Below, in pieces: positions 1-12,458 of a DNA stretch of 64,000 bases (position 1 is its first letter; every line of letters begins with the position of its first letter). Made by a program: the position numbers and the translations under genes. The notes below the pieces were generated by a model that saw only the letters and a program-made list of their open reading frames with translations, ran no database searches and was not told where the DNA came from. Source of the DNA: Trichoplax sp. H2 (Eukaryota > Placozoa > Uniplacotomia > Trichoplacea); contig NOWV01000001.1 of NCBI GenBank assembly GCA_003344405.1, positions 1,488,001 to 1,552,000 on the forward strand, in the 5' to 3' direction.

Positions 1-3000
1 GATAGTTGAGAATTGATGTGTTGATGATTGAAATTTTCTCGTGTTATGAATATTGATAATAAATTTTAACTATTTCTCTGTCAATATTGTGCTTAAAACA
101 GTCTAATTGATGAGTATTGTATTTGTCATTTATTAATAATGCTGCTTTGTTATTTTGGATTACTTTATACTTGAGAAGTGATGTTTAATTTAAAATACTT
201 TTCTATGGATAGTTTAACGTGAGTATGTGCATGTACAGTAATGAGTCTTAAATCAACAACTAGGCTACATGTTTGTTTTTGTAGCATTTTAGAACGAATG
301 CAAGAGAATCACGACTGTAAATGGCATCTGCTAATTTTCATGATACCATTCCCATCATTCATTTTTTTAGGAATGTATTAATCACCAGATAACCTTTGTA
401 CAATCTAAATTGGATGTAATGAATATAATTAGGCTATCGTAGGTATACTTAGAGTGGTAATTAATGGAAAGTCAGCTAAATAATAATGATTATTCAGGAT
501 TTCTGTAATTGCGATTAAGATACCATTTTAATATCCTTTAAGGTGACCTCAGTTGTTATAGTTTTCATAATCTAACCATTTAATTATACGCTAAATTGCT
601 TTAGCTTACTTTGATAATATTATCATCTTGACGTATATACAGTTGGATACCTTTATAAAATAGGATTCAGCATTTGCTTATTAAATTATTACTAGATATA
701 TTCTTTAAAATTTTCGAAGGCAGATTATAACCTAGAAATAAGCTGTTTTCAACTCAGTCAGTCATTCATCCTCAGAATATGTTAATGAGTATCGTATCAT
801 GTGAACTTGATTACTTTATGAAATGGGTTATATATGATTATTTAGATAATAATTGCGATAATAGGTTATGTGGAGCTACAAGATTTTAGTAGATATTTCT
901 GTTAAATTTAAATTATATCGTTCCACCTATACATTTCTAAATGGGGATCATTGATGCACAAGTATTACAGTAGTATACTACATATAAAGAGAAGGTATGA
1001 AGTTAAAATCGCACAGTAGCTGGATTTGAATAATCATTACTATCGATTATATCATCTAACCAAGCCTGCTACTACTGTAGCTTAAGCGCTACGGTAGGTT
1101 AGGCCGCTTGCCTATGGTAATTATGTACATAGAACTGGTCATCTAATGATTATTTATCGTTAAGTTTCCTTTATTTTCACATCTTCCTAACGCTGGACTA
1201 TAATACATTTCTGGAGATGGTATAAAACGAATATGTATATACTCATATATATATATAACTGATTGAATTAATATTTATGTTTATCAGTGAATAGCTTTTA
1301 CTATAACAATCTATTGCTCTATCTCAGTTGAGAGCTATACGAAAGCTTGGATTTGGTTTATACTTTAGTCTACTACTGTCTTGCTCGTATCCTTTAAAAA
1401 GATAAATCCGTTTAGTAGTTATGATGCATTAGCAAGATTTTGACTTTTTTTATAGAGTAGTCCCTGATATGATACAGGCGTATACAGTACAGTGTAAACA
1501 TATGCATAACACTACAGTACTAATTTCCTCGCAATTTTGCATATTTATTTTTATTTTATACCACTCTAACTTGATTTTCTCAAGTACTGTAGTGCATAAC
1601 TTATTACAATGTTGCTTCGCTGCTAATAAATACTGTAGTATTTATGAAATTTTACGAATAGTAGTGTGTCCTAATTTTAATTATAGCTGGATTTTTTTAG
1701 GATTCTAATTTTGTAATCAAAACCAAGCCATTATATGTAAATGCAAATCAAAAATTATAGGAAATTACTTTTTCAAGGTAACTTTATTTGCTATTCATTT
1801 TTAAAGATTAGGTTGAATTTACAACATGGTCGTGGTATGGCTAAAACATAACATAAATAGTTTAAGAACTTTATTGAATGTATTTTAATTATGATAACTA
1901 TCCGTAGTTGTATTTAATCATTAAACTACACACTGTACGCTAACATGATGAGATAGTCAGGTATACACGATTACTAGACTATCCGTTACTACAATCCAAT
2001 CGAGTTTGATCTCGAGTTAATAACTTCATTATATCATGTAGAACTATCTACATCAGCAAATTCAGTCTACAAATTGATAATGACATTCCATTACGCAATT
2101 ATTATTATTCTACAATTAGATCGTCTAGTATAAAAAGATGGGTGCTATTTCCTGTATACAATATACTTGTAATGTAATCCTTTTTTTTTGGTTTGCCTTG
2201 CAGCAATTTGACAATCCTAGAATATTTTTAGATTAATCTCATTGATCAATTGAAATTAAAAGACAACGCTCGAAGCTTGCCTGTCTTTACCAGTATGATT
2301 GGAATCAATTTCGTTTTCACAGTATTAAGTGAAATGATCGATTTTGGCATGGCAGACAAGACGTTGCAATTTGGATGATTTTTGTCCTTGTGCGACTTGT
2401 TCATGAATCGTTTCCTGTCACCTGGACTGTGTAAGTCAATGGACCTGGATTACCAAAATAAAAGTTTCAATTCTATACTGTATATGTATCATTTCGGCAG
2501 TACAGCATCGACCAGTTGATGACGCCATTTGCACGCGAATGGGCAAACACCGTAATTAAAATTAGAAATAATGGATCAAAATTTTTTGGAGCCTATTTTT
2601 ATTCTAACATCTAATCTTTCGGACTGAAATAAAGAAGAGACTGAGATTAATTGCTAGCAGTGACCATTGATCATCTGTATATTAGCTTCGTTAATATAAA
2701 AAATATTTCATTGATGATGATAATTAAGTCGTGATGCAAGATCGACAAAGTGATTCAGTTTTCATGGCCATGGTGGTCAAGAGTACGATCCAAAGTTGAA
2801 GAAGTGAATCTTTTGTAATTCAAAGTTATCACCACGAAGCATAAATAATTATAAATTAATCAGTCGATGGAAGCTGCATTTTCTATATAATCATGTATGA
2901 TTGTAGGTTAATTAATTCATTAATTCATAAGACGTGGTTAAATTATTGAATAAGAAATCCCATTTACTATTACACTACATAGACGTGAACTATTCATGGA

Positions 3001-3400
3001 TGATTTGAAATTTTTGCTAGGAGTTGTCATTAGTTCCAATTGGAATTGTAATGGACTAGAGTTTATGCAATAGTATTGAATAACGATAGAAAGAGTTATA
3101 AATAATACTCAAATTGACACTAACAACGTTGACGATAATATCGCATTTCAACCAGTAGAATCATTTGGAGCTCGCCCTGTGAGCAATCCAGCCCATCTTT
3201 TTCACCTCATCAGCTTGCAACCAGGTTTACAAAGATGGGTAGATGTGAAGCGAGTGACAAGAAATGGGTTAAAAGTAGGAAATTACAACGGCAATAAAAT
3301 AGACTATTCACACAAATAACTAATTTTGCTTTAGTTTACATATGGATTGAATTTGCATCATGATTATCAATTGCTTGTGAAGACGTCCGGTGCATATTGA
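1..3400. other. AT-rich intergenic DNA, no gene seen
   Basis: Both strands contain only short open frames without family resemblance or consistent splice sites. There is a short AT dinucleotide run near 1245. I see no conserved coding block, RNA gene or clear repeat array. It may be intron or flank of a gene outside the window, but nothing in the sequence says so. Confidence 0.5.
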
Positions 3401-3536
3401 AATGTCCACGACACCAGTTGGTCATACCGGTTGCACAGTAGAAGTGAGTACAATAGTATGCTATACCGTCGATGTACTGAACACGGGGGTAAGGGTTGAA
3501 AGCTTTTCACCGCCAGACGTTTCGCGTGACATTGTG

Positions 3537-3908
3537 TTACTTCTTATTGGCATTGGAATTGGCATTGGAATTTTTAATAAGTCGTCGCCTGATGGTGCTG
3601 GGATGTAAAGTTTTGCCTGTTTTATCCTTTAACATCGCTGCTAATTCCCCACTAGCTTTAAATGGTGACTCTTTCACCGCTTCCAGGATCAAATCGTCCT
3701 CCTCGGGGGTGGTTTTGCGTTTCCTACCCGTCTTGAATTTTTGAATTTTAAAGGAACGCTGGCCTTGAAAGCGTTTGACAATCCGTTGAATAGTGCGTTT
3801 ACTAACTTTCATTCGATTAGCGATCTTCTGTCGAGTCCAGCCAGCTTCATCAAATGCCATAATCTGTGCTCTATCACAGCATGTGAGTAGCTTATGTTTA
3901 GGAGCCAT
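3537..3908 (-). mobile_element. Tc1/mariner transposase, N-terminal fragment
   Basis: The minus-strand frame starting at the ATG at 3908 reads MAPKHKLLTCCDRAQIMAFD and continues as two helix-turn-helix units: DEAGWTRQKIANRMKVSKRT and, after a basic GRKRKTT linker, a second unit ending LHPSTIRRRLIK. This is the bipartite paired-like DNA-binding region of Tc1/mariner transposases, which binds the element's terminal inverted repeats. The DDE catalytic domain, normally a further 200 or more residues, is absent. The frame runs into a duplicated 12-base motif (3548-3571) that encodes Asn-Ser/Ala repeats and then stops. I could not find convincing terminal inverted repeats. This is a dead, truncated copy. 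A domesticated DNA-binding protein is possible but less likely. Confidence 0.75.
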
Positions 3909-5126
3909 CAAGTTTAAAGCGATTAGTAGCAATTGGACAAGGAAAGCAATGGCAGAAGGAAGAAACGCCGCTTGACCCAGTGCTAAGGAAGGACAAGATT
4001 TTGCGCACGACGGATCATTGCGGTGCTTTATATACCTTGCTATCCGTACAAGTGGACACGCTATGGTACACTCTGACAGCCAACTGTATAGTATTCTATG
4101 CTGACGTTGTCATGCCATGTGCTAAGCTTGGCACTGGATGGTATGGCCAATTGCAGAAATGATGTCACCTGGAGATCGGGTTATTGGCTAATTAGGGAAA
4201 ATGATGTCACTATGGCGTGCCGAGAGTACTGCCTTCAGCTGCAAGGGCGTTGTCACGGGTGACATCCTTTTTGGTGGATACGGCCCATACCGTACTACGT
4301 GTTGGCCCACCGTACTGTACTGTACTGTAGAGAGTCAGTACTAAAAGAAAGAACGATGAGACTGCGCACAGTACTCTGCTTGAACTTTACAGTACGGTAC
4401 TATACGGTGTAGCCTGTCCACTAAAAAGATGATGTCACCCGTGGCGGTTCACTGGTGAGCTGTGGGCACTACTTGAGGCATGGAATGGCGACATCATTTT
4501 CAATAAATTCATCGCTCAGATTGACCTCATGAACAATATCATTGGTCACAGGACTAGTTATGGGCAACTCTAGTTTACAGTAATATTAAGGTTAAGCAAC
4601 AGTTAGCCTGGTTCAACTGAAGCCAATCAGGTCATCCGATTGCAACGCTCTGTAGCAGCTGATCTGGAGCCATATCTGACTGATTGCAAATGTTGCAGTT
4701 AAGTTGGATAACGACAACGATTGCGCAAGTGCACATACCAGTGGCAGGTATATAGTAACAGTACTGTACGTCATCATCAAAAATATTTCTGACTGTAAAG
4801 CGTAAACATCAACCCCAGAAATATCTTGGGCTATAGTCGACTTTGCATATAGCTAATAATTCCTAATAATTCTACGAATGATTAGCAATCGCAAGACCTA
4901 CAGTACATCGTAACAACAGTCTAGTAGACACTAAAAGCCGTCAAAAAGAAATGGAGAATTAACTACTTGTTGTTATACATCGATGTAGTATAGTATTTGC
5001 TCATCAAGCCTACTCCCGCTTACCACCAACATAACACTTGTGTACAGTACACGGTAGCACACCCAACTCTGCCCAAGCTCGCCTTCAATATTCAGAATAC
5101 TGTAGTTCTTAATCCATTGGGGGTAA
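3909..5126. other. Intergenic, repeat-like, no gene
   Basis: Short runs of alternating TACTGT/ACAGTA occur here (around 4310-4330 and 4385-4405). The motif GATGTCAC or its complement recurs near 4161, 4202, 4257 and 4431, and is also part of the 183-bp tandem repeat at 34.7-35.2 kb. It looks like decayed repeat DNA. No coding exon is supported before the deiodinase start. Confidence 0.4.
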
Positions 5127-5939
5127 ATGGCAATGCATCAGAAAAAGGAAACCAGCCTTAGCTGGTTCATGTCTGCATATCTCATGATGTATGGATTATT
5201 CAAACTTATCAAATACTTTTTAACATTAAGGTATTACTATCCTGCTTCTACAAGCCATCTTCAGAAACGGATGAGACCTATCGTGCGAAAAAACTTGCAA
5301 GATCAAAAAGTAACCTTATGGTCTTATTTAAGATCCAATTTTTTAAATAAGCAAAATCTTCTCTTTCTTGGAGAAAGGTTTAATTTTGCCTCAATAAACT
5401 TTCTTAAAGTTGGACAACAAGCTCCTAAAGGACGATTATTTACACTTGATCAGCAACAAACTGATTTACAAAACATTTTTAATCAAAGCGCCAAAAAAAT
5501 TCATGTCTTAAACTTCGGATCCTATTCTTGACCTCCATTTCGATATGAAATCGATCGCTTTATCGATCTCGCTGGTCGATTTAGTAATCGTGTTCAATTT
5601 AACACTATTTATATTAAGGAAGCTCATGCCGCCGATGAATGGGCACTACCAGTAACGAATGAAAATCTTGGCGTATGCTTTCTTCAGCCTAAGAAATTAG
5701 AAGCTAGAATAAACATAGCTAAACAATTTATTAATCGTTTCCAATTTCAATTACCATTTTTTATCGATTGTATTGAAAATGACACGATGAAAGCATACGA
5801 CGCTGTACCAGAACGATTATATGTAGTCGATGACGGAAAAATCGTTTATTCAGGCGGTCCAGGTCCATTTGCTTATAGCCTAGATGACATGGAACAATTT
5901 TTAGAGAAATACGTCGTAGAAGGACAGAAATCGTCGTAA
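5127..5939 (+). CDS. Iodothyronine deiodinase-like selenoprotein, copy 1
   Basis: A single-exon gene of 270 residues, counting the in-frame TGA at 5529-5531 as selenocysteine (residue 135). Deiodinases are membrane selenoenzymes of the thioredoxin-like fold that remove iodine from iodothyronines. Visible: a hydrophobic N-terminal segment (residues about 15-35) fitting the usual single membrane anchor, then the active-site block NFGSYS-(TGA)-PPFRYEIDRF, where vertebrate enzymes have Sec before PPF. The family Glu/His pair follows in KEAHAADEW, then RLYVVDDGKIVYSGGPGPFAY near the C-terminus. Length is within the usual 250-300 range. The frame is open from the TGA to TAA at 5937-5939. A normal stop would leave a 134-residue stub without the active site. 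Substrate in this organism is unknown. I did not find a convincing SECIS element by eye. Confidence 0.88.
5529..5531 (+). promoter_or_regulatory. In-frame TGA, predicted selenocysteine codon (copy 1)
   Basis: TGA lies between Ser and Pro-Pro-Phe in the deiodinase catalytic motif. The same codon is TGA in the other two copies in this window (9001-9003 and 13638-13640, minus strand), with near-identical protein sequence on both sides. That is what recoding predicts and a random nonsense mutation does not. Confidence 0.85.
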
Positions 5940-8592
5940 GATTCGGATAAACTATACGGATAATTTAAATATTTATATGTGTCATTCGAGTTACCACTAA
6001 TTGCAATAGATAGCATATACATTACAGGCTTGGTTGAATTGTCCTTTCAACTTCAGTAACTAAATAGTGATGGCCTTAAGAAATTCCAGGGTTGTCGTAC
6101 AATGTTGAGCTGTATGACGAAACAAGAAATTGTATTTAAAGCGTATTACGCACAGGAAAATAACTATTAATTATTATTATTTTAAAATTTATATCTTGTA
6201 ACGTACTAATGGATGTGCAATGCAATGCACATTATGCATTCGTGGCTTTGTTGGTGATTAGATAGCTTTTACGTGATATAATGAAGTTATTTACTTAAAA
6301 CCAAACTGGACTTGGATTGTAATAACCGAAGATCAATTAATCATGTACATACGTATATATGTCTATCTTTACCCAACACGCTGGCTTACATTGCTTTTAG
6401 CGAGTTAAAATGCAATTACAGATATCTAATGATCTATTGAATGAAATTCTTTTCAGCTATTGACACGTATTGTATTTTTAGTTAGTCATAGCTTGTTATC
6501 AATGTCACCCTTGCAACGAGTGGTAATAAAGATACCAACAAAAATTCCTTCAGGCGAGTTATTATCTATTTGCATTACAATAATTTAATAAGCAATGAGA
6601 AAATATTGCTATCGACAGTCGATTTACATAAAGTGATTTCGTAAATATTGACAAGTTGCAATACTAAAAGTAACATAGCTAAGCTTGTAGTAAATTTGAT
6701 GTGATTACTCTAGATTCCGTATGACGGCAGAAATCTTGTGAACTACTCTTTTTCGTTAAAGTGAAAAGAAAATTCGACAGATCATGTTTAAAAATACAAC
6801 TACGTGTAAATTCAATTCATTGAAGTTAAAATACAACAAAATGTTACGACGATACCAATAAAATTATGTGTATATCCCAAATTGCAAAGCTGTACCATTT
6901 GAAATTTATTCAGTGCAATAGTAAGAGGAAGGGTGTATATTATAAGTTTCAGTGAAGGATTGTGGAATCGTGGACGCTCGCTTCCATGCGAGCGGGTTCG
7001 AATAGTGCTTGTAAAATATCGATTTATTTAATTTTAAATATCTTTATTTATAGTACCGATGAAGAATAAGCAAACAGGGAAAACGTATTTTAGCTAACGC
7101 TTCATTTAAAGTAGTGTATGTTCCGAAAACATGGACGAATATACTTACATCGGTTATTTAAGATTTAGAATTAGGATAAAATAAATTTATAATTTTGAAC
7201 GACTTTTAGTCTAGGATAGACTATACTGTATTACATAAAGTTTATTAATCTTTATAATATAAATTAAATAAGATTAGAGTAGAGTAGATTATACAAATAG
7301 AGGTGCAAATACTTACTAGTAACTTAGTACTGTCTGTAGATTCGTGGCACTGTACATCTACCGCAAGTGAATTATAAGACGGACATAAACAATGGGAAAT
7401 CTAGTAATGCTTAAAGGAAAGACCTCAGGAATACAATGATATATTCCTAGTTTAGAAAGACTAGATAGCAGAAAAACTTAGTACAGTAATTACCATTTAT
7501 CATCTTTTTCAGTCCTAGTTCTGCAAGACTCTACATCTACAGTACGAATCTCTCCCAAGTCCCTTAATACTTCTCTTCAATATCTCCATGTTATGCACTA
7601 TACAGTATCTAAGCAACTAGAAAGTTCTAAATAGCTGAAAAGTCTTTATATGCTATTAAGATCAGGTAGTTACTAGACATGAAAATTAAAAAATATTGAT
7701 TACGTTATAGTGCATAAAGTCTTTCTGTAACTTAATTCTTCCTAATATAGTTGTATGCGTACATGGATACTCGCATACGCATATACAGTATATAACCACT
7801 ATGTAGTCAGTCATTAACCTTAACTACATTTTCTTACTGCTTTAATCAGTTCCTAAAATAGTTCATGCATCACTAGTTCTACGAGTAATTCTAAAATCGT
7901 TGGAATTGCGTGTGAAAATTTATCATATCAGTGTTAGTTTACTAGAACAGTTTTAGCATAAAACTTTAAAGTCGAAACCAGATTATTTGGCAAATACTCC
8001 AATGAACCAAACTCTTTTAAAGAGATTTCTCGACGATATCTTTATTTGTGGATTACTTTGAAAATTAGATTTACGATAGGATTATGATAAATAAAGGTAA
8101 TACAGTATACTCTATAAATATTTTGACATTTAATCAATTACAGTTTATCTATATCCTTACTTAGACAAGAGTAGTTATATTTAGTTCGCTAGATGGAGTA
8201 GTATACGTAGATTACTATGTTGAGATAGATAAATATACAGGATTAAAATAATAGATCATCAGTTGTTACAATTCAATCAAACTTGGTCTCAAGTAAAAAC
8301 TTCATTTAAGTTCTGTAAACGTATCTGTCATTAAGAAGTCTACGAATACTTCTCCATTCTGATACTACAAAATTTAAAGTAATTCCGTAATTACTGATAT
8401 AAATGCAATTTAGTTCTCATGTTAGCCTTGTAGCTCATGGCTATTAATTAATTTAAAAAAAGTAGAATAACATTGAAAGACTAATATCGAGCTAGGATTT
8501 TAAGTTTCTATCGAATTGCATTCCATAGTATTTAATCGTGTCTTAAATGACTCGTATAAGTATTTAAATTATCCGTAGAGTTTATCCGAATC
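5940..8592. other. Convergent intergenic region between two deiodinase genes
   Basis: This holds the 3' flanks of two convergent deiodinase genes. The first 50 or so bases after each stop are still alike (a GATTCGGATAAACT block), then the flanks diverge. A SECIS element should lie in each 3' UTR; I saw none that meets the consensus. At 6974-7003 there is a 7-bp hairpin followed by GGTTCGAAT, resembling the variable and T arms of a class II tRNA, without the rest of a tRNA. No other gene is visible. Confidence 0.45.
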
Positions 8593-9420
8593 TTACGACG
8601 ATTTCTGTCCTTCTACGACGTATTTCTCTAAAAATTGTTCCATGTCATCTAGGCTATAAGCAAATGGACCTGGACCGCCTGAATAAACGATTTTTCCGTC
8701 ATCGACTACATATAATCTTTCTGGTACAGCGTCGTATGCTTTCATCGTGTCATTTTCAATACAATCGACGAAAAACGGTAATTGAAATTGGAAACGATTA
8801 ATAAATTCTTTAGCTATGTTTATTCTAGCTTCTAATTTCTTAGGCTGAAGAAAGCATACGCCAAGATTTTCATTCATTAATGGCATTGCCCATTCATCGG
8901 CAGCATGGGCTTCCTTAACATAAATAGTGTTAAATTGAACACGATTACTAAATCGACCAGCCAGATCGATAAAGCGATCGATTCCATATCGAAATGGAGG
9001 TCAAGAATAGGATCCGAAGTTTAAGACATGAATTTTTTTGGCGCTTTGATTAAAAATGTTTTGTAAATCAGTTTGTTGTTGATCAAGCGTAAATAATCGT
9101 CCTTTAGGAGCTTGTTGTCCAACTTTAAGAAAGTTTACAGTAGCGAAAGGGAACTTCTCGCCAAGATGAACAAGAGATTGCTTATTAAAAAGATTGGATC
9201 TTAGAAAATGCCAAGTAGATATTTTTTGACCTTGCAGATTTTTCTCACATTCAGATTTCATCTTTTTCGGATTATGATAGGGATTATCGATAGTAGGGTA
9301 GTGGTACTTTATTGTTAAAATACATTTGAGTAATCTGAAAAATCCAATGATCATGAGATAGGTAGACTTGAACCAGCCATAGGAGGTTTCCTTTTTCTGT
9401 CCAGTCGCCATTGGCTCCAA
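8593..9420 (-). CDS. Iodothyronine deiodinase-like selenoprotein, copy 2
   Basis: A single-exon gene of 275 residues with TGA at 9001-9003 read as selenocysteine (residue 140). The N-terminus has a hydrophobic anchor (STYLMIIGFFRLLKCIL). The active site NFGSYS-(TGA)-PPFRYGIDRF, the KEAHAADEW Glu/His segment and the C-terminal GGPGPFAYSLDDMEQFLEK all match copy 1. The part from FLKVGQQAPKG to the stop is almost identical to copy 1, while the first 95 or so residues differ at roughly a third of positions. It faces copy 1 across 2.65 kb. Start choice: the first ATG at 9420; a second at 9411 (MATGQKKETS) aligns better with copy 1's start and could be the true one. The frame is open throughout apart from the TGA. 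Function beyond deiodination is not inferable. Confidence 0.88.
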
Positions 9421-11470
9421 TTATTAAATGATACCGTTATTGATTCACTGAATGAATATTAATAGTGTAGTATACTGTGTGTAAGCGTATACTGAAAGTA
9501 ACAGCTTTGATCAGTTCTATTAGTTTTGGATATGACTCTGACTTTACCTGCTAAACTAGTGCTTAGCCATTATAGTGTCGATTAGACGATTAGACGATGA
9601 CGAAATTTCTAGCCTATCATTATTACCGCTGTATTCGTAATTGCGTATCTATCTATCTATCTACTCATTCTACTGTACAGTACAGTACAGTACAGCAGCG
9701 ATTCGTAGAATGGAGGGGTTTACCTAGTGTTAGTACTGTATTGACACGACACACGAATGTAGCTTATAATATTAGACTAGTTTATTAAGAGAGAAGAACA
9801 GTCAAGAGTGACTTCTAGATGAAGACTTGTTAAGAGTACTCCAATATACCATAGAGATATTTACTTATCCTATTCCTAGGATACAGAAAACTAACTTTAA
9901 CTTATCTAGCTGTATAGGAATGCTATTGACTCAGCTGCTGCATGCTGTGCATGATAGCTGGTGGACGATAAACTATGTTCTACCACGACTAGAATACAGC
10001 ACATGAACACTAGTAGAACCCGCTGACGATATACTTCGCTTATTGTATACAGTCGGTGTGAGGGTACGTATACTTGAACTTGTTTACTTTACCTCATACA
10101 ATCGCTATAAAATAGCTGTAAAGTAAACTAATTGTTTAACAATTTATCTGTAAACTAGCTCTATTAACAGATAATTTACAGCTACTATATGATTGTTCAT
10201 GAAGTCAAACTACAATGTCTTTTTCTACTGTACGTAGATGTTACGATACGTAAGCTTGTTCTAATGAGGACCAGTTTTTAGTTAGTTAGTCGGTTAGTTA
10301 GTCAATTAGTTTGTCAATTGCTATTAAATTGTCAAGACTATAATCTTGATTGTCAAGATTTCTTCAGCAATAAATAGTAGTCAATCCCTGACTACCGCGT
10401 CTACACTATCAGTGAAGCTATAATTATACTATAGTATTCAGTCGTTGGAACTAAATTATTTGGTGATACAGCTAATCTCGCCTCTTAAAGTCAGTAAGAG
10501 GCGTTCTTCATAAGCATTGGCGTGTGTAGATTACTTTGTCTCTAGTGGTGTGTGACAGTAGAATATAGAATAAATAAATTTTATTTTATACAGTACTGTA
10601 CCAAAGCTGAATCTAATGGTGTGGATTAGTGTCGATGGCATAAGCAATAGGAGTAGTAAAGTGCAAAATAAGAATAGTAAAGTAAATGAAAATAAGATAA
10701 ATGAAAGCATGTATGGAATACAGTCGAAAGTATATCCGATAATTTTACAGCTACTAAAATATGATAATTTATCTGAATATTACATATATTTCATGAATAA
10801 CAGCTGAAATTTATATAGTGATGTCATAATTTGTCGTAAACTAATTTTGAAATTATCTGATGTTGTGTTTGGATAAATTATCATTTAGCGTAGTAGCTGT
10901 AGATAAATTGTCATAAAGGTGACAATTAATGATAATTTATTTCAACATTACATGTACAGTACTGTATTTAATGAGCAGTCGCTGAATATATATGGTGTTT
11001 GTCACAATTGTCATATCCTAGCCATAAAATTATCTTATTATTTATGCCAAGAATATCATATATCGTACTACTGTAGTATTGTAAGACATGAGCTGTGGTA
11101 TTAAACGGAAAAAGTTCCTAGACATATCATCTCTAATTCAGTAATATACTTGTTCAGTATTCGTAAATTACATCACATCCCGATGGTTAAGATAGGATAT
11201 TACCTCACTTTCTTATTTATACGAAGTGCTACACTTTTTAATTCTATTCTGCTTGTTTATAGTTACAATCTATGAACGACTAATGTTATAGGTTAGATAT
11301 TTCTCTATGAGTCGTTGAGGCTTTCGCTTTAGTCGATTAGATCTTTGTATAGAAATAGCAGTTTCAATAGCTGGTGCTTGAGATAACTCGGTGCCTTAGA
11401 AGTCTCTTGATTCTGTACAGTCGTGGGATGTACTCGTGTTTCGCGTTCATTATTTTCTGCCACAGGCATC
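9421..11470. other. Intergenic with simple repeats, no gene
   Basis: It contains a TCTA tract (about 9649-9665) followed by an ACAGT-type repeat (9670-9692), and two exact copies of the palindrome-core decamer CAGTACTGTA (10591-10600 and 10957-10966). Open frames are short and AT-driven, without resemblance to known proteins. Confidence 0.4.
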
Positions 11471-11932
11471 TTATATATTCATTCGGAATTTGTTTTTGTT
11501 CGAAAAGTCTGCTCTCATGGCTTCAGATGGGTGAAGGAATCGACAGTTCTGTGAACGTACCTTACCACGATATATCTTACCAATAGGAGTTTGCATCATG
11601 TAAGATCGAGGTTCTGTTGTTTCCTTTAACACAATTCCAGGTGTCCATTGAAGGCTATGAGAGTCTTGCATTGCAACAGCTGTACCGGGTTTCAGAGTTG
11701 ATAGGTGTTTTCGTCCACGTTTATCATAGTAGTGTTTTTGTCTTTCCTGGCGTTGCTCTAAGATCTTCTTAGTTTGAGGATCTTTGAATTTGTAAAAATG
11801 AGGTAGTTGAGAACGTATTGATGCTCCAAACAAAAGTTCTGCCAGACTGGGCAAATTAGTATCAATCGGAGTCGATCTAAAATACAACACTGCACTTCTT
11901 TTATTGACTATTACACGCTTTAATACGTACAC
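11471..11932 (-). mobile_element. Ty3/gypsy-like retrotransposon pol fragment (integrase C-terminal end)
   Basis: The frame contains STPIDTNLPSLAELLFG, a cluster rich in Gln, Lys and Arg followed by YYDKRGRKHLSTLKPG, then WTPGIVLKETTEPRSYMMQT and PIGKIYRGKVR. This order (strand-end of the integrase core, then the chromodomain-like C-terminal region with its LKPG and WxPxxV elements) is typical of Ty3/gypsy polyproteins. Homology starts about 15 residues into the frame. Reverse transcriptase, RNase H and most of integrase are missing, and no LTR was recognised. A stop at 11471-11473 closes the frame near the usual polyprotein end. It is a short dead remnant. Confidence 0.7.
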
Positions 11933-11943
11933 GCAGTTGAAAC

Positions 11944-12111
11944 TATTCTGAAATACTAGAGTTGCGTGTACTTCTTACTTTAGCATTACCGTACTATAGC
12001 AGAATTACTTTAGTATACTCTACAGCTATACAAAATCTTTTAAAAGCATCTTTATTTGCTGACTATATACTAGTACAGTTAGTTTGCTTTGCAACACGAT
12101 AGTAATAGTGC
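11944..12111 (+). repeat. 168-bp direct repeat, left copy, abutting an assembly gap
   Basis: This block is repeated at 12459-12626 with only a few differences. The left copy ends exactly at the N run. The pair may be a genuine duplication, or the same locus or allele assembled twice on either side of the gap. Confidence 0.75.
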
Positions 12112-12131
12112 NNNNNNNNNNNNNNNNNNNN
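12112..12131. other. Assembly gap (20 N)
   Basis: Twenty undetermined bases. A repeat block ends at its left edge. Confidence 0.99.
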
Positions 12132-12458
12132 AAGGCATAACTCAGTCGTTTCAATTTCAAAGAAATCAATTAGGCCTACAATCTGGACCTGAAATGATGA
12201 CATCCCCCATCCTGCTGTCTTTCCGTTTAGTATGTTTTAACCATAGAGTATACAATATCGTGCAAAATGTCTGACTCCAATAAAATCAGGGTGGATGATT
12301 TAATGCGTGTATGCAGTATAATAATTAAAATCAGATAAAGTTATGTGCATCAGTACATATAATATGATCAGTCAGGGAAGTATATTACGCGAAGTATAAC
12401 CAGCTAGGGACATACTAATATAATATGATAGATAGGTCACTAGCTCTACAAACTACAG

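Noticed and set aside
6066-6110. Possible SECIS: GTGATGG...AAG-AA...TTGAGC after deiodinase copy 1
   Set aside because: The spacing of the GTGA, AA and GA signatures is roughly right, but the helix would rest on mostly G-U pairs and does not reach the 3' GA. Not good enough to call.
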